In this document: piece after piece, positions 23,160-34,136 of the stretch | Numbering within the stretch: position 1 is the first letter of the stretch | How the letters are laid out: every line of letters starts with the position of its first letter | Assembly (NCBI GenBank): GCA_963978895.1 | Contig: OZ022238.1 | Span: forward strand, 33,036,093-33,100,092 | Source of the DNA: Erpobdella octoculata | Lineage: Eukaryota > Annelida > Clitellata > Hirudinida > Erpobdellidae | Direction: 5' to 3' | Length of the DNA stretch: 64,000 nt | Notes under the pieces: model-generated | What the model saw: only the letters and a program-made list of their open reading frames with translations | What the model was told of the DNA's origin: nothing | Databases searched by the model: none | Position numbers and translations under genes: made by a program

Positions 23160-23690
23160 TCAAGAATATCTCCGCTTTTGTCGAACAGTGATGTTCTCGT
23201 TTGAAAGTAAATGGAGGAAAGAACTGGATGAGTACGAACAATTGTCATCAATCGGACATTCTTCTTCGACACAGGTGCGCGCGGTATCATCAGGACTAAC
23301 AGGTTGATCCAAGTCATCAACAACGGTCGTGAAGGAACAAGGACTTTCTGTGAGGATATTTTCTACAGTATCTTTAGATGACGGATCTTGCGTGGTATCG
23401 AAATATTGCGAAAAAGAGCATGCGTCCAAAACGTCAGGACTGTTTTTTTTATACATATCAAACTTATGATTAAGCTGAAACTCATCAGGTGAATCAGTCT
23501 CAAGAAAATTATCAAGTGATTGAACCAGATCAACAGAGTTACCGAAGTCGTGGAATTCATTAACATTGGAAACATCAAGAGTCGCGTTAGAAAAGGTATC
23601 GAGAAGATGACCATTTGAAAGATCAATAGGACCCATGCTATTTTCGTTAATCGAAGTGTCAACATTGTCAGAAGCAGTCAAAACATTGTT
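23160..23690 (-). pseudogene. PLE C-terminal tail after the endonuclease
   Basis: A 173-residue Ser/Asp/Asn-rich frame ending in LLSNENITVRQKRRYS. Two other PLEs end similarly (NNVNITIRRGRRT at 53986 and LTQNVTVRRK at 50492), so this is a real conserved end. It is fused at its start to the truncated endonuclease: the second half of the GIY-YIG domain is deleted near 23690. Confidence 0.65.
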
Positions 23691-23920
23691 AACTTTCGAG
23701 ACAGTTTAGTTCTGGTATGACCAATATATTGTCCCACCTTACTGTGTGGCAACGGACATATAAATTGGTATACCAAGTTGGTTTGCTGTAGGATATCATC
23801 TTTTTTCCGGGTTCTATTGTTGGTAATTACAAGGTTAAAAAGTTTGAGGTTTTTATAGTAAATATATAACTTCAACACGTTATTATTAGGATGTATAACT
23901 GAAACTTTTTTACTGATAAT
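23691..23920 (-). pseudogene. PLE GIY-YIG endonuclease, truncated
   Basis: A frame shifted from the RT reads LKLYIYYKNLKLFNLVITNN and FICPLPHSKVGQYIGHTRT then LSRKLTMF. The YIGHT with L-RRL-MH is the PLE form of the GIY-YIG nuclease that cuts target DNA. The sequence stops after LTMF, so the catalytic Glu region is missing. Confidence 0.75.
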
Positions 23921-25600
23921 TCAACGTAAAACAGATTCGTCCAATATATAATCGGAATGCATCTGATTTCTATAGAACAAGGTTATTAGTTTGATGTTGT
24001 CCTCTTTTACCTTCTGTGTAGAGGATTCTTTGGTAACCATCTTAGTAACAAAACTATTGATGGCGTTGTCGACAACGGTATTAGAGAAGTTATTGTTGAT
24101 AAGAACTTTTTTAATCCTTTCGACTTCGATGTTGAACTCCATCCAATTCTCAGAAAATCTGTATGCCCGTAATAAATAACTATTGATGACACTAGCTTTG
24201 TATCTGTCGGGACACTCGCTATCACCATTTAGACAGACACCATTATTGGTTGGTTTAATGTAGACTTTAGTTTTGAGTCCGCTCTCGGTAGAAGTAATAA
24301 GAGTATCTAAGAAATGTACTTGTTGTTTATTTTGATGATTCAAATCAACAGTAAAATGTAGAACGGATTTTTCTTCAAAACTATCCCTCAATTTAAACAA
24401 ATCAGACTCATTTTCCACAAGAAGAAAAATATCGTCGACATATCTAGCGTATAATAATGGTTTGGGATTGAAATTTAACAGAACAGTTGTCTCTAAATTT
24501 CCCATATAAAAATTGGCGAAGGTAGGTCCGAGTGGAGACCCCATGGCGACACCGTTGACTTGGAGGTATAAATTATTATTAGGATGTCGAAATGGCGATT
24601 CTGAAGTACAGATAGTCAAAATTTGTTTCAAAAGCTCTTCAGGAATTCTTGGAGGAGGCAACGTTGAATGATTATACACGTAAAGGCAGATAATTGAAAC
24701 TGTCTCTTGAACAGGTACATTAGTAAATAAACTTTCAACATCTAAAGATGCACAAATTCCTTTATTCTTGCAACCGTGAACCAAGTCAACAAAATCCAGA
24801 GACGATTTTAGACTATATTGATTAGGACAAAATGGAAAAATTATCTTGTTGATATAAATGATATGTAGGAGTAGGCATTGAGAGATTATTGGACGTAAAG
24901 GATTATCAGCTTTGTGAGTTTTCACCATACCGTATAAGTAACCAGGTGCAAAATCTCCTATTAAAATAGACATTTTATCTTCGTCGAGACAATTATTTAA
25001 TTTTCGAATTAAAACATTAACTCTTTGTTTAATTGCAAAAGTTGGATCTTTTGTAATTTTCAGAAATTTATTTGTATCAGCAAATAGTTCATTTAGTTTC
25101 ATCAGATATTCAGAGTTGTTCATAATAACATAGCTTTGAATTTTATCAGCCTTGAGTATTACTATATTAGGATTAGATCGTAATGATTTAGCCGCGTGTC
25201 TGAGATGAGTTGGAATACTAGAATGAAATGGACGATACCTGTTAATTTGTCCCTCGCGTAGCAACTCGATTCTTAAAGAATCGTCAAACATAATCAGTCC
25301 AACTTCTCGCAATGAATGGAGTTTTTCAAAGAGAATTTCCATCTCTGTTTTTTTGTTTGTTTGATCGTACTTTTTGCAGATATGAAAGTTAAATCCAAGA
25401 TTTAAAAAATCACGTTCGACGGGAGAAGGAGTATATGAAGAGAGGTTTATAAAACAATCAGTAAAATCCTTCAGTAGAAACGAACCGGAGTATAATTTAC
25501 TGAGTTTTTTGGTAATAATACTTCGTTTAACTCGCTCCAATTTGATAAATTGTTCTTGTGTAAATTAAAGAAGAGATTGTGAAGCTTCTTGGTCACAACA
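23921..25600 (-). CDS. PLE reverse transcriptase, 539-residue open frame
   Basis: Residues counted from the 25540 start. VILKADK near 128-133 is the fingertip motif. YGMVKTHKADNPLRPIIS lies at 203-220, LDVESLFTNVP at 266-276 (first catalytic Asp), GVAMGSPLGPTFANF at 330-344 and YARYVDDIFLL at 364-374 (YVDD box). This is the telomerase-like RT of Penelope elements. The frame is uninterrupted, and codons upstream of 25540 continue to the (TA)n at 25627 apart from one stop. Telomerase is excluded by the PLE motif spelling and the attached GIY-YIG. Confidence 0.92.
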
Positions 25601-25623
25601 TACAGAAAAAACGTCATTCAATA

Positions 25624-25750
<127 letters not shown>

Positions 25751-25872
25751 TCTTTTAAGCAAACTCGATTGAAAAAAGTGGCACACTTGGCTGAATCGAT
25801 TTTATTTTTAATTTTTTCCAATAGTCTAAATCGGTTTAAAAATAATTTATTATCAAACACAAACTCCATAAT
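25751..25872 (-). mobile_element. PLE N-terminal fragment
   Basis: On the - strand it reads [20 protein letters not shown] then VCLKE and enters (TA)n. It has the same N-terminal block as other PLE ends, but no hammerhead is visible because another (TA)n begins at 25883. Confidence 0.7.
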
Positions 25873-25880
25873 CTTATAGG

Positions 25881-25882
<2 letters not shown>

Positions 25883-25963
<81 letters not shown>
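25883..25963. repeat. (TA)n microsatellite
   Basis: About 40 units between two PLE N-terminal fragments. Confidence 0.97.
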
Positions 25964-25968
<5 letters not shown>

Positions 25969-26240
25969 CGAATAAACTGTGGAATCAATTTATCTTTGAG
26001 ACACGCTCCAAGAAACACAACTCGCCATTTGGCAGAAACAACTTTTCGAGCCAAATTCTCGACCTTTCGGCACAAAACTCTCTGTTCGAGACTACAATTA
26101 GCCAAAAACTTTTCTATTAAACTTTTATTGTCAGACCAACGGACCGTTTCAGCTATGTCAGCCATCCTCAGGGTCAAAAGAAAAACGAGAAAAGTAAACA
26201 AACAGAAAGAACCGAAATTATCAACGAATTAGCACACTAA
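25964..26240 (-). mobile_element. PLE end with N-terminal coding segment
   Basis: The frame from AUG 26165 reads MADIAETVRWSDNKSLIEK, then VSAKWRVVFLGACLKDKLIP and QFIRNN before (TA)n. The hammerhead lies at its start. Confidence 0.8.
26134..26175 (-). ncRNA. Hammerhead ribozyme candidate HHR5
   Basis: Core CUGAGGA at 26171-26165. Stem I is GACC/GGUC, stem II is GGCU/AGCU after an extra U, stem III is CGGUCCG and the triplet is GUU. AUG at 26165-26163 is in frame with the N-terminal segment. Confidence 0.8.
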
Positions 26241-26381
26241 CAAAAGAAAAAACAAAAAAACACTCTACCTATCAAATCAAAAGAATATAAAATTTATACT
26301 ATTGGAAATCAATTTTTGCGCTTTCGTTGTGTTATATTAGAAGAGACAAGAATTTCCTGAGATACATTACAATGAGATTCG

Positions 26382-26383
<2 letters not shown>

Positions 26384-26433
<50 letters not shown>
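26384..26433. repeat. (TA)n microsatellite
   Basis: About 25 units at the left edge of a foldback element. Confidence 0.96.
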
Positions 26434-26437
<4 letters not shown>

Positions 26438-27527
26438 TTTTGAAATGTTTACCTAAAACCCCCTCAAATTGTTCCATTTACATAAAAAACACTTTGTAAA
26501 ATATTTCGAGTTTGGAAAATATTTAGGGGTGGCCCTGGGGGTTTAATTTTTTTCAAATGTTGAGCAAAAGTGCAATGCAACAAGTGTGAAATTGTTAGTG
26601 CTCTTTTAAAATCAACTAATATTATCAATTATTCCTATGAAAATTTTTTTTTAGATATTTTTAACTTTTCTGAAATATCCCTAAAATCTGTTTTCAATCG
26701 ATCCAGTGCTAAAAAATGATTTTCGTGTGAAAAAAAGTTGTTCCCAAGATAAACATAGGAATCAGTAGTTATTAGTTGGTACATAAGCATGAGCAAATTA
26801 AAAAAAATCTTCCAACTTTTTTACAAAGTTGTTTTTCTTGTTTTTGTGACCAGGAGAAGTCTGTGACTTATGTTTCGGTAGATCTTTCCAGTCAGTGAAC
26901 ATTTTTCCAGTTTAATGATTAAAAACTGAAAAAAAAAACAGGAATCCTTATTTTTCCTAAATAGATGATATAAACTGGATTGTAAATCGACTTGCACCAC
27001 AAACTGTTTTTTTCTTTTTGTTATATAGCTAAAGAAAGTGTCCAAATGCTCGCTGGTAAGATAGCAACTTAACACCAAAAATTTCAGCTTTATTAGCTGA
27101 CCAAAAAATCTGTAATTTAATGCTGTAATGTACCAACTAATAACTACTGATTTATAGGTTTACCTTAGGAAAAACTTTTTTCACATGAAAATCATTTTTT
27201 AGCACTGGGTCGATAGAAAACAGATTTTTGGGATATTTCAGAAAAGTTAAAAATATCTATAAAAAAACTTTTTTTTAGTTTTGGTTGAATTGCTTATAAT
27301 ATACTTGTTTGTAGTAAAGGAATAATTGATAATATTAATTGATTTTAAAATAGCACTAAAAATTTCATAATTTTTTGCATTGCACTTTTGGTCACCATTT
27401 GAAAAAAATTAAACCACCAGGGCCACCCCTAAATATTTTCCAAACTCAAAAAAATTTTACACAGAGTGATTTTGATGTAAATGGAACAATTTGAGAGAGT
27501 TTTAGGTGAACATTTCAAAAAAAAAAT
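26434..27527. mobile_element. Foldback DNA element with about 350-bp inverted arms
   Basis: The left arm (26434-26795) and right arm (27125-27527) are inverted: AAATATTTAGGGGTGGCCCT at 26518 matches the inverse AGGGCCACCCCTAAATATTT at 27419, and further blocks (ATTGATAATATTAATTGATT against its partner near 26610) match through the arms. The loop is about 330 bp and has no convincing gene. The outer edges run to (TA)n on both sides. Confidence 0.8.
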
Positions 27528-27545
27528 TATATATATATATATATT

Positions 27546-27745
27546 CTTCATTAAACAACACAGAAACCAACTTCTTAAAACTTTTTCAAGCTCCTTGAAA
27601 AAACTTCGAATTGTAGGACTTGCAAACAACTGACTGCTATTCATGTTATATAACAACCGAATTATATAACAAAATCAAAGTTCTAATCCATTATATAATA
27701 TCACCGACGCGTTTCGCAGTTACTCTCCATTATCAAGGTTCAAAT
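27546..27745 (-). mobile_element. PLE end (U3-A8 hammerhead lineage)
   Basis: On the - strand: HHR6, then MNSSQLFASPTIRSFFKELE, running to (TA)n at 27531-27545. Nearly identical in order to the end at 48770-48980 on the + strand. Confidence 0.75.
27702..27740 (-). ncRNA. Hammerhead-like motif HHR6 with U3-A8 core
   Basis: Core UUGAUAA at 27736-27730 in place of CUGANGA: C3 is U and G8 is A. Stem I is ACC/GGU, stem II is GGAG/CUGC with one mismatch, stem III is minimal (CGCG) and the triplet is GUC. AUG at 27730-27728. Confidence 0.6.
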
Positions 27746-27778
27746 GTCAACAACAGAAAAGAAAGAAAACCCCCACCG

Positions 27779-27890
<112 letters not shown>

Positions 27891-27891
27891 A

Positions 27892-28198
27892 CAAACCAGA
27901 TATGCAGTTGCAACCAATTATATCTCAATGTCCCACTCCAGTTTATTCCTTGGCAAAAAGTCTCAATTCCCTAATTGTTCCTCACTGTTCAAATTCTTAT
28001 AGCCTGAAGTGTTCCTTTGCTTTTGTTGATTTGATCAAGCACTACACAGGCCCATCTGGTATAATCGCCCTAGATGTCGAGAGTCTAATTACAATCGTTC
28101 ATTTACAAAAAACAATCGAAGTTATATTGGAATGTGTCTACAACCATCCCATTCAACCTGTGATACCAACTAACCTTGCACTAACCTTCGTTGCGTAG
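27892..28198 (+). pseudogene. PLE reverse transcriptase fragment
   Basis: Encodes QPIISQCPTPVYSLAKSLNS and IIALDVESLITIVHLQKTI, the fingers and first catalytic-Asp region of a PLE RT. YVDD is absent because the fragment ends at 28198. It is 5'-truncated at (TA)n. Confidence 0.8.
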
Positions 28199-28289
28199 TT
28201 GTTCCGTACTCTCTGAGGTGGCTTGATTTTGATATTATTCTGTTTGTTTTCTGTCTGCTAATTATTTGTCCTCTTTTCTACTGTTCACC

Positions 28290-28335
28290 CGGGCAATGAA
28301 GATTAAAAGTTTTTTTTCGAAACTGCAGTCAGCCC
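28290..28335 (+). ncRNA. Decayed hammerhead HHR14
   Basis: Stem I is GGGC/GCCC, GAAA at 28319-28322, stem III is CUGCAG and the triplet is GUC, all in place. The core reads AAUGAAGA where CUGAAGA is expected, so C3 is lost. Probably a dead copy. Confidence 0.45.
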
Positions 28336-28504
28336 AAGTAGAGTAGAGACATAAATAAAATGGCAGACATTAAAAAATGTTTTTTTGTTTTCAAAGTTTC
28401 GCTTAATTGAAAATAATTGCTCAAACTGATAAACGCCATATGCGCCGTAGTTTTCAGCGGAGCATGTCTAAAAGAACAAATTATGCCAAAATACGTTCAA
28501 AATA
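28290..28504 (+). mobile_element. PLE end with N-terminal segment
   Basis: After HHR14 the + strand reads KLINAICAVVFSGACLKEQI then MPKYVQNN and enters (TA)n at 28505. Only 20 bases of TA separate it from an inverted partner end at 28526. Confidence 0.75.
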
Positions 28505-28525
28505 ATATATATATATATATATATT

Positions 28526-28705
28526 CTTTAATGCACGCTCCGTTAAATATTACTGCCCATTTGGCGTTAATTAATTTTCTTGCCAAATTCTCGACGTTGC
28601 AAAATGAAGGAGAAAAACAAATATTTTCGGGTTTGTCAGTAGTAAAAGTAGAAAATCAATTGTTGTGTCTATTTCATTTCTTCCGACGCAATCAGCCCAA
28701 GTAGA
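28526..28705 (-). mobile_element. PLE N-terminal fragment, inverted
   Basis: On the - strand it gives [20 protein letters not shown] entering the same short (TA)n (28505-28525). The two PLE ends face each other across one TA tract. Confidence 0.65.
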
Positions 28706-28713
28706 GTAGAGAC

Positions 28714-28852
<139 letters not shown>

Positions 28853-28869
28853 GGAAACATAGCGTTGAT

Positions 28870-29016
28870 ATGTTTTTACGAGCCACATATATCAGAAACT
28901 TGGATGGCGTACAATCCACCACGAAATAACGCAAATATACATGTCTCAACTTCAGACTCGAACCCACGACTGTCGGATCGGCAACACCGCCTCGCATCAT
29001 GCCAACTACCTTACCA

Positions 29017-29020
<4 letters not shown>
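28870..29020 (-). mobile_element. tRNA-derived SINE
   Basis: On the - strand GGTAAGGTAGTTGGCATGAT resembles a tRNA A-box region. About 35 bases further, GGGTTCGAGTC is a perfect B box. The spacing fits an RNA polymerase III promoter. The unrelated 3' part ends at a (TA)n. A real tRNA is unlikely because the arms do not fold and the 3' half is replaced. Confidence 0.65.

Positions 29021-29096
<76 letters not shown>
29020..29096. repeat. (TA)n microsatellite
   Basis: About 38 units. Confidence 0.97.
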
Positions 29097-29097
<1 letters not shown>

Positions 29098-29200
29098 ATA
29101 TAGTTGTATGAGAATAAAAACTGGTTAACCACGTATCAGTTTTATGTGCGTAATGAATTATAGAATTTGTAGTAAAAACTAATAATCTACTTTTGAACAG

Positions 29201-29340
29201 ATTGAATCCGTGCCACCATACGAAGTAGTACCTTCGATGAGACCTGTTATTTTTATTGGGCCTTCCCTCAAAGGTTACGAGGTCACCGATATGATGCAGA
29301 AAGCACTGTTTGATTTTCTTAGGCACAGGTTTGAGAACAG
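29201..29340 (+). CDS. CACNB: Calcium channel beta subunit, first GK-domain exon
   Basis: Acceptor TTTTGAACAG at 29191-29200 and donor GTAGTT at 29341. It encodes [20 protein letters not shown] and [20 protein letters not shown], the start of the guanylate-kinase-like domain. GPSLKGYE replaces the nucleotide-binding P-loop of true guanylate kinases, so the domain is a protein-binding module, not an enzyme. In known structures this domain forms the groove that holds the AID helix of the channel alpha-1 subunit. The 140-nt length and phase (0 in, 2 out) agree with the neighbouring exons. No stop, shift or odd codon use. Confidence 0.97.
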
Positions 29341-29446
29341 GTAGTTCTTTTTTCTAGTTTTTACCATTATTTGAAAAATAAGGTTATAGTATTGCAATTA
29401 TAAAAGTTTAAGTTTGTGAAAGTTTTTTTAATAACAAAAACCTCTT

Positions 29447-30104
29447 ATGGATGGATGGATGGATGGATGGATGGATGGATGGATGGATGGATGGATGGAT
29501 GGATGGATGGATGGATGGATGGATGGATGGATGGATGGATGGATGGATGGATGGATGGATGGATGGATGGATGGATGGATGGATGGATGGATGGATGGAT
29601 GGATGGATGGATGGATGGATGGATGGATGGATGGATGGATGGATGGATGGATGGATGGATGGATGGATGGATGGATGGATGGATGGATGGATGGATGGAT
29701 GGATGGATGGATGGATGGATGGATGGATGGATGGATGGATGGATGGATGGATGGATGGATGGATGGATGGATGGATGGATGGATGGATGGATGGATGGAT
29801 GGATGGATGGATGGATGGATGGATGGATGGATGGATGGATGGATGGATGGATGGATGGATGGATGGATGGATGGATGGATGGATGGATGGATGGATGGAT
29901 GGATGGATGGATGGATGGATGGATGGATGGATGGATGGATGGATGGATGGATGGATGGATGGATGGATGGATGGATGGATGGATGGATGGATGGATGGAT
30001 GGATGGATGGATGGATGGATGGATGGATGGATGGATGGATGGATGGATGGATGGATGGATGGATGGATGGATGGATGGATGGATGGATGGATGGATGGAT
30101 GGAT
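29447..30104. repeat. (ATGG)n microsatellite, 658 bp
   Basis: About 164 perfect ATGG units. The long WMDG open frames in three phases are artefacts of the repeat. It lies about 100 bases after exon 29201-29340. Confidence 0.99.
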
Positions 30105-30530
30105 TTTTCGTTACCTGGCAGTTACAGACCCATCTCCAATCTACCCGTCATCTCAAGGTTCTTTGAACAGGTGTTGTAGATACAGATAAATCAGCATTTG
30201 CGTTTAAATGAGCTTCGACCTGAGCCTCAGTCTGCCTACAGACACAGCGATTTAACTGAGATCGCTGTGTTGATAGTGGCTTGAGACATATTGATGGCAG
30301 TAGACCAATATAAATTTACTTTTTTGGCACGCTTGATCTGCGTTCCGCCTCAGATTACGACGCTCTTTTTCGCCGTCTGGAGACATCTTTTGAGTACACG
30401 GGAACAACTTTAGAGGGTCTGTTCCGCAATCTGTGTGTTTAGATTGACCCAGCTGTTAATCTCATGGACCATGTCTCTAGACTGACCAGAACTTGTTCCT
30501 TTCACATTCGTCAACTCCGCTAATCTGCAG
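30105..30530 (+). pseudogene. LINE reverse transcriptase fragment
   Basis: [20 protein letters not shown] followed by QSAYRHSDLTEIAVL is the fingers region of a LINE RT. Then SASDYDALFRRLE, a later piece. Stops and deletions are frequent. The family is similar to the remnant at 1-1131. Confidence 0.75.
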
Positions 30531-31192
30531 GCATGAGCGTCCGCAGGGGCAGGGCAAGGGCGAGCGGCCCGCGCCACCCTGGATTTCTAGTTTAAATTTT
30601 TTTTTAGACCAAAAATAGAAAAAAATATAATTAAAACATTTATAATTAATTGTAACAACTTTGACTCTTTCTATTGTTATATCGATATCATCATCATTAT
30701 TTTTAAAAATGCATCCCCCAGATGCTCACTTTTTTACTCTATTCACGTATCTCTAAACACTTTGATGCATGAAAATTATCCAGAATCACTAATCCACCAC
30801 TGGGTAAATAGTTTATTCTAAGTATAATATTTATTTCAGCTTATATTAGTTGATAAGCTCATGTATAGTTGTTTAAATGGGCCTCCAAAACATTACTGAA
30901 GTTTTTTACTAATGAATGGCCATTGATTAAGTGTTTTAGATGCTCGTGTGGATATGAGGCCTTATAATGCAAAAAGATGGATTCACATATCTATCTTGAA
31001 ATTAAGAAAAATACCCAAGAGCCTACTCAGTACTAAAACATTGACACTGAATTATTAAAAATGAGAAAAAAAGATGTTTCAAATAATACAACCACCAAAA
31101 TTGAATTGAAATTAGAAATTCTAGGCCACTTTAATAACAAATAATAACAAAAACAGAAGTTAAATGTCACTGCCATCAATTAATTATTTTAA
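30531..31192. other. Gene-free stretch
   Basis: A G+C-rich patch (30536-30590, GGGCGAGCGGCCCGCGCC) may be an old transposon end. The rest is A+T-rich with no supported feature. Confidence 0.4.
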
Positions 31193-31298
31193 ACTAGCAG
31201 GGTACCAAGCCTTGCCAGGAGTTTTTCTATCATCTTTTTCTCTCGTTCAAGTTTTCTTCCCCGGTTGCTTTCTCGTTCCCGCTCGCTTTCCCGTTCGC
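31193..31298 (-). mobile_element. Decayed Helitron-like 3' end, split by a MULE
   Basis: ACTAGCAGGGTACCAAGCCT is a degenerate form of the ACTAGCGGGGTTACCCGGCG end seen at 45.1, 52.0 and 59.2 kb. It is followed by the same CGTTCCCGCTCGCTTTCCCG minisatellite, which resumes at 34017 after the MULE. Confidence 0.55.
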
Positions 31299-31750
31299 GT
31301 ATTTACAATCCCTGTATGAGCTCAGGACCGAGCGCTGTGATTGGACAGATAAGTTCTGAAATAGGTCACGGCTTAGCTACGAAAACTACGGAGTTTGCAT
31401 AATTATTTTGAGTTTGTTTTTAACGTTTTTCATTTAGAAATATAATCTAATTAAAAAAAATCAGACTATTAAAAATATTTTTATAAAATTAAAAAAAAAT
31501 TTGTACATATAATCATAACTACATCCACTTGCTTGGAGAAATTTTGTTTGATCTCGATGGAGTATGTTGAATTCTAATTTTGTATCAATTCAAAACCTGG
31601 CTCTTTTTTTATTCAATTTTTATGCAAGTCATTAGATTAAATTTGTCATGATACTCGTGAAGTTAGTTGCGCCTTTGGATACCACCAAATTTACTAGGAA
31701 AACAAATTCGTGTTTTGGCCAAGGCCAAGCTAAGCCTGAACCACTTGAAA

Positions 31751-32272
31751 CAAATGTAGTATCTTACTTAACTATATAATAGTTATATAATATATATTAC
31801 GTTATTGATACTAATATCAATGACTTGTTTTCCAATTATACATTTCAAAGTTAGAGTATGTAATTTTATTTTATTAAATTCATCATGAAAAACATAGTTT
31901 AACAACAAAAACTTAATATTATAAGTAAAGTGACAAAAAGAGCAAACATGTAGTGTTACTAGAAAATTTGCAAAAAAGCAAAAAAGTTGTTAGGTAAAGT
32001 AGTAAAGTTACAGAAAAATCAAAAAGGTTACAAAAAAAACAAATGTAGTATCTCACCTAACTATGTAATAATTATATATTATATATTACGTTATTAATAT
32101 CAATATCAATGACTTGTTTTCAAATTATAAATTTCAAAGTTAGAGTATGTAATTTTATTTTATTAAATTCATCATGAAAAACATAGTTAAACAACAAAAA
32201 CTTACTATTATAAGTAAAGTGACAAAAAAGCAAACATGTAATGTTACTAGAAAATTTACAAAAAAGCAAAAG
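31751..32272. repeat. Two tandem copies of an about 289-bp unit
   Basis: 31751-31986 and 32040-32272 are near-identical (both contain TCATCATGAAAAACATAGTT and AAGTAAAGTGACAAAAA). They lie in the 3' non-coding part of the MULE. Confidence 0.85.
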
Positions 32273-32337
32273 AGTTTTTAAGTAAAGTTAAAAAAACGAA
32301 ACAAAATATTATGTTACAAAATACACATTTTATTGGA

Positions 32338-33396
32338 TTAATGTCCACTACCATGTAATTTAGCATGTGGCACATTCGCGTCAATGTTTTCAGCAAGAAG
32401 GCGATGTCTTTTTGGTGGACGTCTAGTAGACTTGAATGCAATCGGCCGACCTGCAGCAACACGCTGACAGCCTCTAGTTATCCTAGGCCTTCGTCGAGAC
32501 ACTCCTGTTGGCTGGACTTTAATTTTTCCACCATTTCTGGCACGAATTGCTGATCGGAAGAGGTACACTGCCCTGCAAAACTCTTCTTTCGTTTTTATTG
32601 ATTTGAAAGAAGGTAAAATCGCTCCTATAGCTTTGTTCCCACATGAACCTATGAAACTTGAAATTCTAGAAAATTCTTCTTTTAGGCGAGGAACCCAGTC
32701 AGGCTCATCTGGCAACTCAGCTGGGGGAGAAATGTTATTTTCATTAAAATCAATAGAAATGTTCGACATGCTAGGACTATCACCATGCGAAATTTTGACT
32801 TCATCTTCTGAATCAAGCATGCCAGCATAAAATTCTTTACTTGGACATTTGTTTCCAAGAGCCAGGAAAACGAGTTGGTGTCTCTCAGTCATTCCTATAG
32901 CTGGCATATTCGGCAATGGTATGTTGAAATGCTGGTGAATGTATGCCTGATGTTTGCTAAAAGCACCAATGTGCCCACTCGGACAGGAACAAAGCCCAAA
33001 TTCTGTGTTGTCCAAGTTAACACCAGTCCTGCTCTGGCATGGAATCGTGAAGTTGTTGTCATCATCAACTTTAACAGAAGCAGGGTCAAGGTTTTTTATT
33101 TTCAAACATAGATTGTCATAATCCAGGCAAAGTTGACCACGACGGCCATTTGCAAATGCTAGAAGCCGCTTGACCAAATATGCTTCCAAGACAGAACTCA
33201 GGAAATTAACCAAGGCTACCACATTGAAAGCTTTGGTGCGCATGAGAATCATATTAGCTTTCGCTGTCAACCACCGCCACTCTGCCTGACACACATGGAA
33301 ATGACACAAAAATTGTCTAGCACTAGGCCATACCATCTTTAATGCTGACATCAAAGCAGATGAATCATATGTCATCACAGCGTGTGGAGCCTGCTG
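32338..33396 (-). CDS. MULE transposase C-terminal half with SWIM finger, intact
   Basis: An open frame of about 350 residues with no stop. It starts at a likely splice acceptor (TTTAACTTGCAG then CAGGCTCCACAC). MTYDSSALMSALKMVWPSAR and FLCHFHVCQAEWRWL form the second part of the MULE catalytic domain (the CHFHV-Q-WRW block). The central GLCSCPSGHIGAFSKHQ is a SWIM-type zinc finger (CxC...H). A basic tail (GVSRRRPRITRG, RRPPKRHRLLAE) ends it. MULE transposases excise and reinsert DNA. The N-terminal DDE residues are not found between here and the element's 5' end, so it is incomplete. Confidence 0.75.
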   Translation of the reverse strand, partial: QQAPHAVMTYDSSALMSALKMVWPSARQFLCHFHVCQAEWRWLTAKANMILMRTKAFNVVALVNFLSSVLEAYLVKRLLAFANGRRGQLCLDYDNLCLKIKNLDPASVKVDDDNNFTIPCQSRTGVNLDNTEFGLCSCPSGHIGAFSKHQAYIHQHFNIPLPNMPAIGMTERHQLVFLALGNKCPSKEFYAGMLDSEDEVKISHGDSPSMSNISIDFNENNISPPAELPDEPDWVPRLKEEFSRISSFIGSCGNKAIGAILPSFKSIKTKEEFCRAVYLFRSAIRARNGGKIKVQPTGVSRRRPRITRGCQRVAAGRPIAFKSTRRPPKRHRLLAENIDANVPHAKLHGSGH

Positions 33397-34016
33397 CAAG
33401 TTAAAGTCACAAATAAATAATTTAGAAAATGTTTTTATTTCACAAGTTTAAATAAATTATTCAAACCACGGGTTGTAAAATTCATTCATTATTTAAAGCA
33501 CTCATATAAAAACAATTACAAAAATAATTGAAACATCTACACAAAATTTTATGTAACAAAAGTGTTACTCAAGCATAGCAACATTGTCACACCAAAGAAA
33601 CACTTTAATACAGCCCAGCTGAATTCATGGTCTACTAATAAATATAAGCATGTAATGCAAAACATTTCTGTTTAATCAAAGATAAATTAAAATTTACTTA
33701 AAAATTAATTGTGCTCCTATTTTAAGATAACCATTTACAATTATTAACAACCTGAGGTTGGACAGTACATGAAAATTTTCATCACAAACCTCATGCCTAT
33801 TGAAACACCTGACCTTGAGCATAACAATACCCAGAAGGCAACTCAAGAGCACAATCCATCTCGAAAGAAACAATAGCAGAAAATGGCGTATGCGCTGGCC
33901 TTACTGCTAGCTCACGAGTGAATTATGACCTCATTCTTTCATGACAGCCAATCACAGCGCAAGAAAAAGTGTAAGCCTGAATAGCTATCCCGTGCTTATA
34001 CAGGGATTGTAAATAC

Positions 34017-34070
34017 GCTTCCCGTTCTCGCTCGCTTTCCCGTTCACGGTCACGTGGGAATACAAGCCTT
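34017..34070 (-). mobile_element. Helitron-like minisatellite, part after the MULE
   Basis: Continues the CTTTCCCGTTC-type repeats broken at 31298. Confidence 0.5.
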
Positions 34071-34136
34071 ATGATGCCTATGGATAGGCTTAGTGAACGT
34101 TGATCTTCTTAATCCACATGATCAGCGTTCCATAAC

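Larger units (their letters stand above)
31299..34016 (-). mobile_element. MULE-type DNA transposon
   Basis: The ends are inverted: ATTTACAATCCCTGTATGAG at 31300 against the inverse of 33995-34016. GCGCTGTGATTGG at 31332 is inverted at 33950-33965. Inside is a - strand transposase fragment. The element interrupts Helitron-like minisatellite sequence. The 8-11 bp target duplication expected for a MULE is hard to call because the target is repetitive. Confidence 0.7.

Noticed and set aside
23921..25600. Telomerase reverse transcriptase
   Set aside because: Motifs and the attached GIY-YIG are those of Penelope-like elements; no telomerase-specific T motif or RNA-binding domain was seen.
28870..29020. 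A tRNA gene
   Set aside because: A and B box-like motifs are present, but there is no acceptor or anticodon stem pairing and the 3' half is unrelated; called a tRNA-derived SINE.
29416..30189. 242-257 residue WMDG frames in three phases
   Set aside because: Product of a perfect ATGG repeat; a tetranucleotide is open in all frames unless it contains a stop.
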